This document shows, one piece after another, positions 63,229 to 64,000 of a stretch of DNA of 64,000 nt. Location: NCBI GenBank assembly GCA_964023205.1, contig OZ026844.1, positions 34,457,326 to 34,521,325 of the forward strand. Direction: 5' to 3'. This DNA comes from Lutraria lutraria (lineage: Eukaryota > Mollusca > Bivalvia > Venerida > Mactridae). Positions within the stretch are counted from its first letter, which is position 1; the number at the start of each line of letters is the position of its first letter. A program made the position numbers and the translations under genes. The notes under the pieces are model-generated. The model did no database searches, had not been told where the DNA came from, and was given only the letters and a program-made list of their open reading frames with translations.

Positions 63229-64000
63229 TACATCAACAATTACAAATTACAGCACCTTTTCCATCATTTAATCGGAGAACAATTTGAACATTAAACAAAA
63301 CAAGACCAAAATTTGTATGGTAAAAATCTTTTGTTACAAAATATATAAGAAAACTTGATAGGTGCTGTACAGGAGAAGAAACAGCTAATCAATTAATCTG
63401 TGATAAATTAGGGAGAATAAATTGTAGTTAATTAATGACAGGTAGAACTGGTTTAATGTACCGACTTTGAAATAATAACCTAAGTAATACCCTGACGACC
63501 ATTAATTGCCAATTATGGAGAACTAATTAATAAAATAATAATTACCAAGATAATCAGAAGCTTTAACCAGACATTCTTGTTGTATTTTTTGGGTAAGACA
63601 AAGTAAAACGGTTTGATTGACATGTAATGGTGTTTTTGCTGGAAGGTAAAGTCATATAATGTATGGTTTGATTGATTTTAGACTAATTTAGGACAGAATC
63701 GATTACATAGAATGTGATAAAACTCAATATTCACCAGGTGGTTTACTGTGATTTATGTTAACATCACAGATAGTAATTAACTTTTTTGTCAATATATAAC
63801 TATTCACTTGGACTACATTCCTTACATTGTAACCTTTGTGAAGTCCCTATCAAGTTAATGACACAAAATTAAGCTAAGTATTCACTTATATAAGTATGGA
63901 AAATTGACATAACTCATTCAAAACCAACATTTAACCTGTCAAAAGGGAGGTAATTCATATTCATTATCTGTCAAGGGGAGGTAATTTAGATAATAGATAT
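63229..64000 (-). other. Last stretch of upstream intron
   Basis: AT-rich, with a cluster of homeodomain-type TAATTA cores between about 63428 and 63545 and a direct repeat at the end (63936-63955 and 63968-63986). No exon is visible. Confidence 0.6.
63936..63986 (+). repeat. Direct repeat of CTGTCAAAAGGGAGGTAATT
   Basis: CTGTCAAAAGGGAGGTAATT (63936-63955) is followed by CTGTCAAGGGGAGGTAATT (63968-63986). A minus-strand GGGGAGGTAAT near 52222 shows that the word is dispersed. I recall this kind of word as common in molluscan noncoding DNA. Confidence 0.7.

Noticed and set aside
1..64000. CRISPR arrays, bacterial operons, rRNA or prophage features
   Set aside because: No regularly spaced repeats, no long prokaryote-like ORFs and clear spliceosomal splice sites; the sequence is eukaryotic intronic DNA.

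Overview
The window is about 64 kb of AT-rich, intron-dominated animal DNA. Only one protein-coding exon can be supported with confidence. It lies on the minus strand at 2140-2369 and encodes the second half of a PDZ domain plus the start of the following linker of a PDZRN3/PDZRN4-type protein (the PDZ and RING-finger E3 ubiquitin ligases, also called LNX3/LNX4). The evidence is the VNGRDL start, the segment ending EPIVVEVLRR, a GTQTE motif where vertebrate relatives have STQTD, and an RPPTPP motif also found in PDZRN4. The exon is bounded by clean splice sites.

The exon sequence, the base composition and several short dispersed repeats suggest a lophotrochozoan, most likely a bivalve mollusc. 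The repeats behind this include the GGGGAGGTAATT word and a GATGGACAGAGACC...CCCTCCCC...GGGGATAA tail. This assignment rests on recall and is not proven by the window.

Layout: 1-2139 is the start of the intron downstream of the exon. 2370-64000 is at least 61.6 kb of the intron upstream of it (or intron plus alternative 5' regions). No RING, TRAF-type zinc-finger or first-half PDZ1 coding sequence is visible, so those exons must lie beyond 64000. The upstream intron carries small DNA transposons. There is a pair of inverted TA-flanked elements (61716-61889 and 63053-63228). One MITE is nested inside an older repeat that also has an empty copy nearby (32870-33113 and 34449-34624). There is a 39-bp-arm foldback at 50917-51014, and two CAGGG-ended hAT-like elements (21477-21814 and 59387-59661). 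Diverged direct duplications, homopolymer G/C tracts and a fixed-size 200-N assembly gap (56373-56572) are also present.

The most interesting possibility is that the long intron contains alternative first exons for a RING-less isoform starting inside PDZ1, as I recall for vertebrate PDZRN4. Several minus-strand donor sites sit in the correct phase just after a start codon (13436, 19016, 43881, 44365, 46095, 62036). The most coding-like is 13436-13477. The best surrounded is 62036-62089, which has a strong Kozak context, a TATA-like and an initiator-like element, and a near-perfect CTCF motif (62273-62290) upstream. These are candidates only; in 60 kb some will arise by chance.
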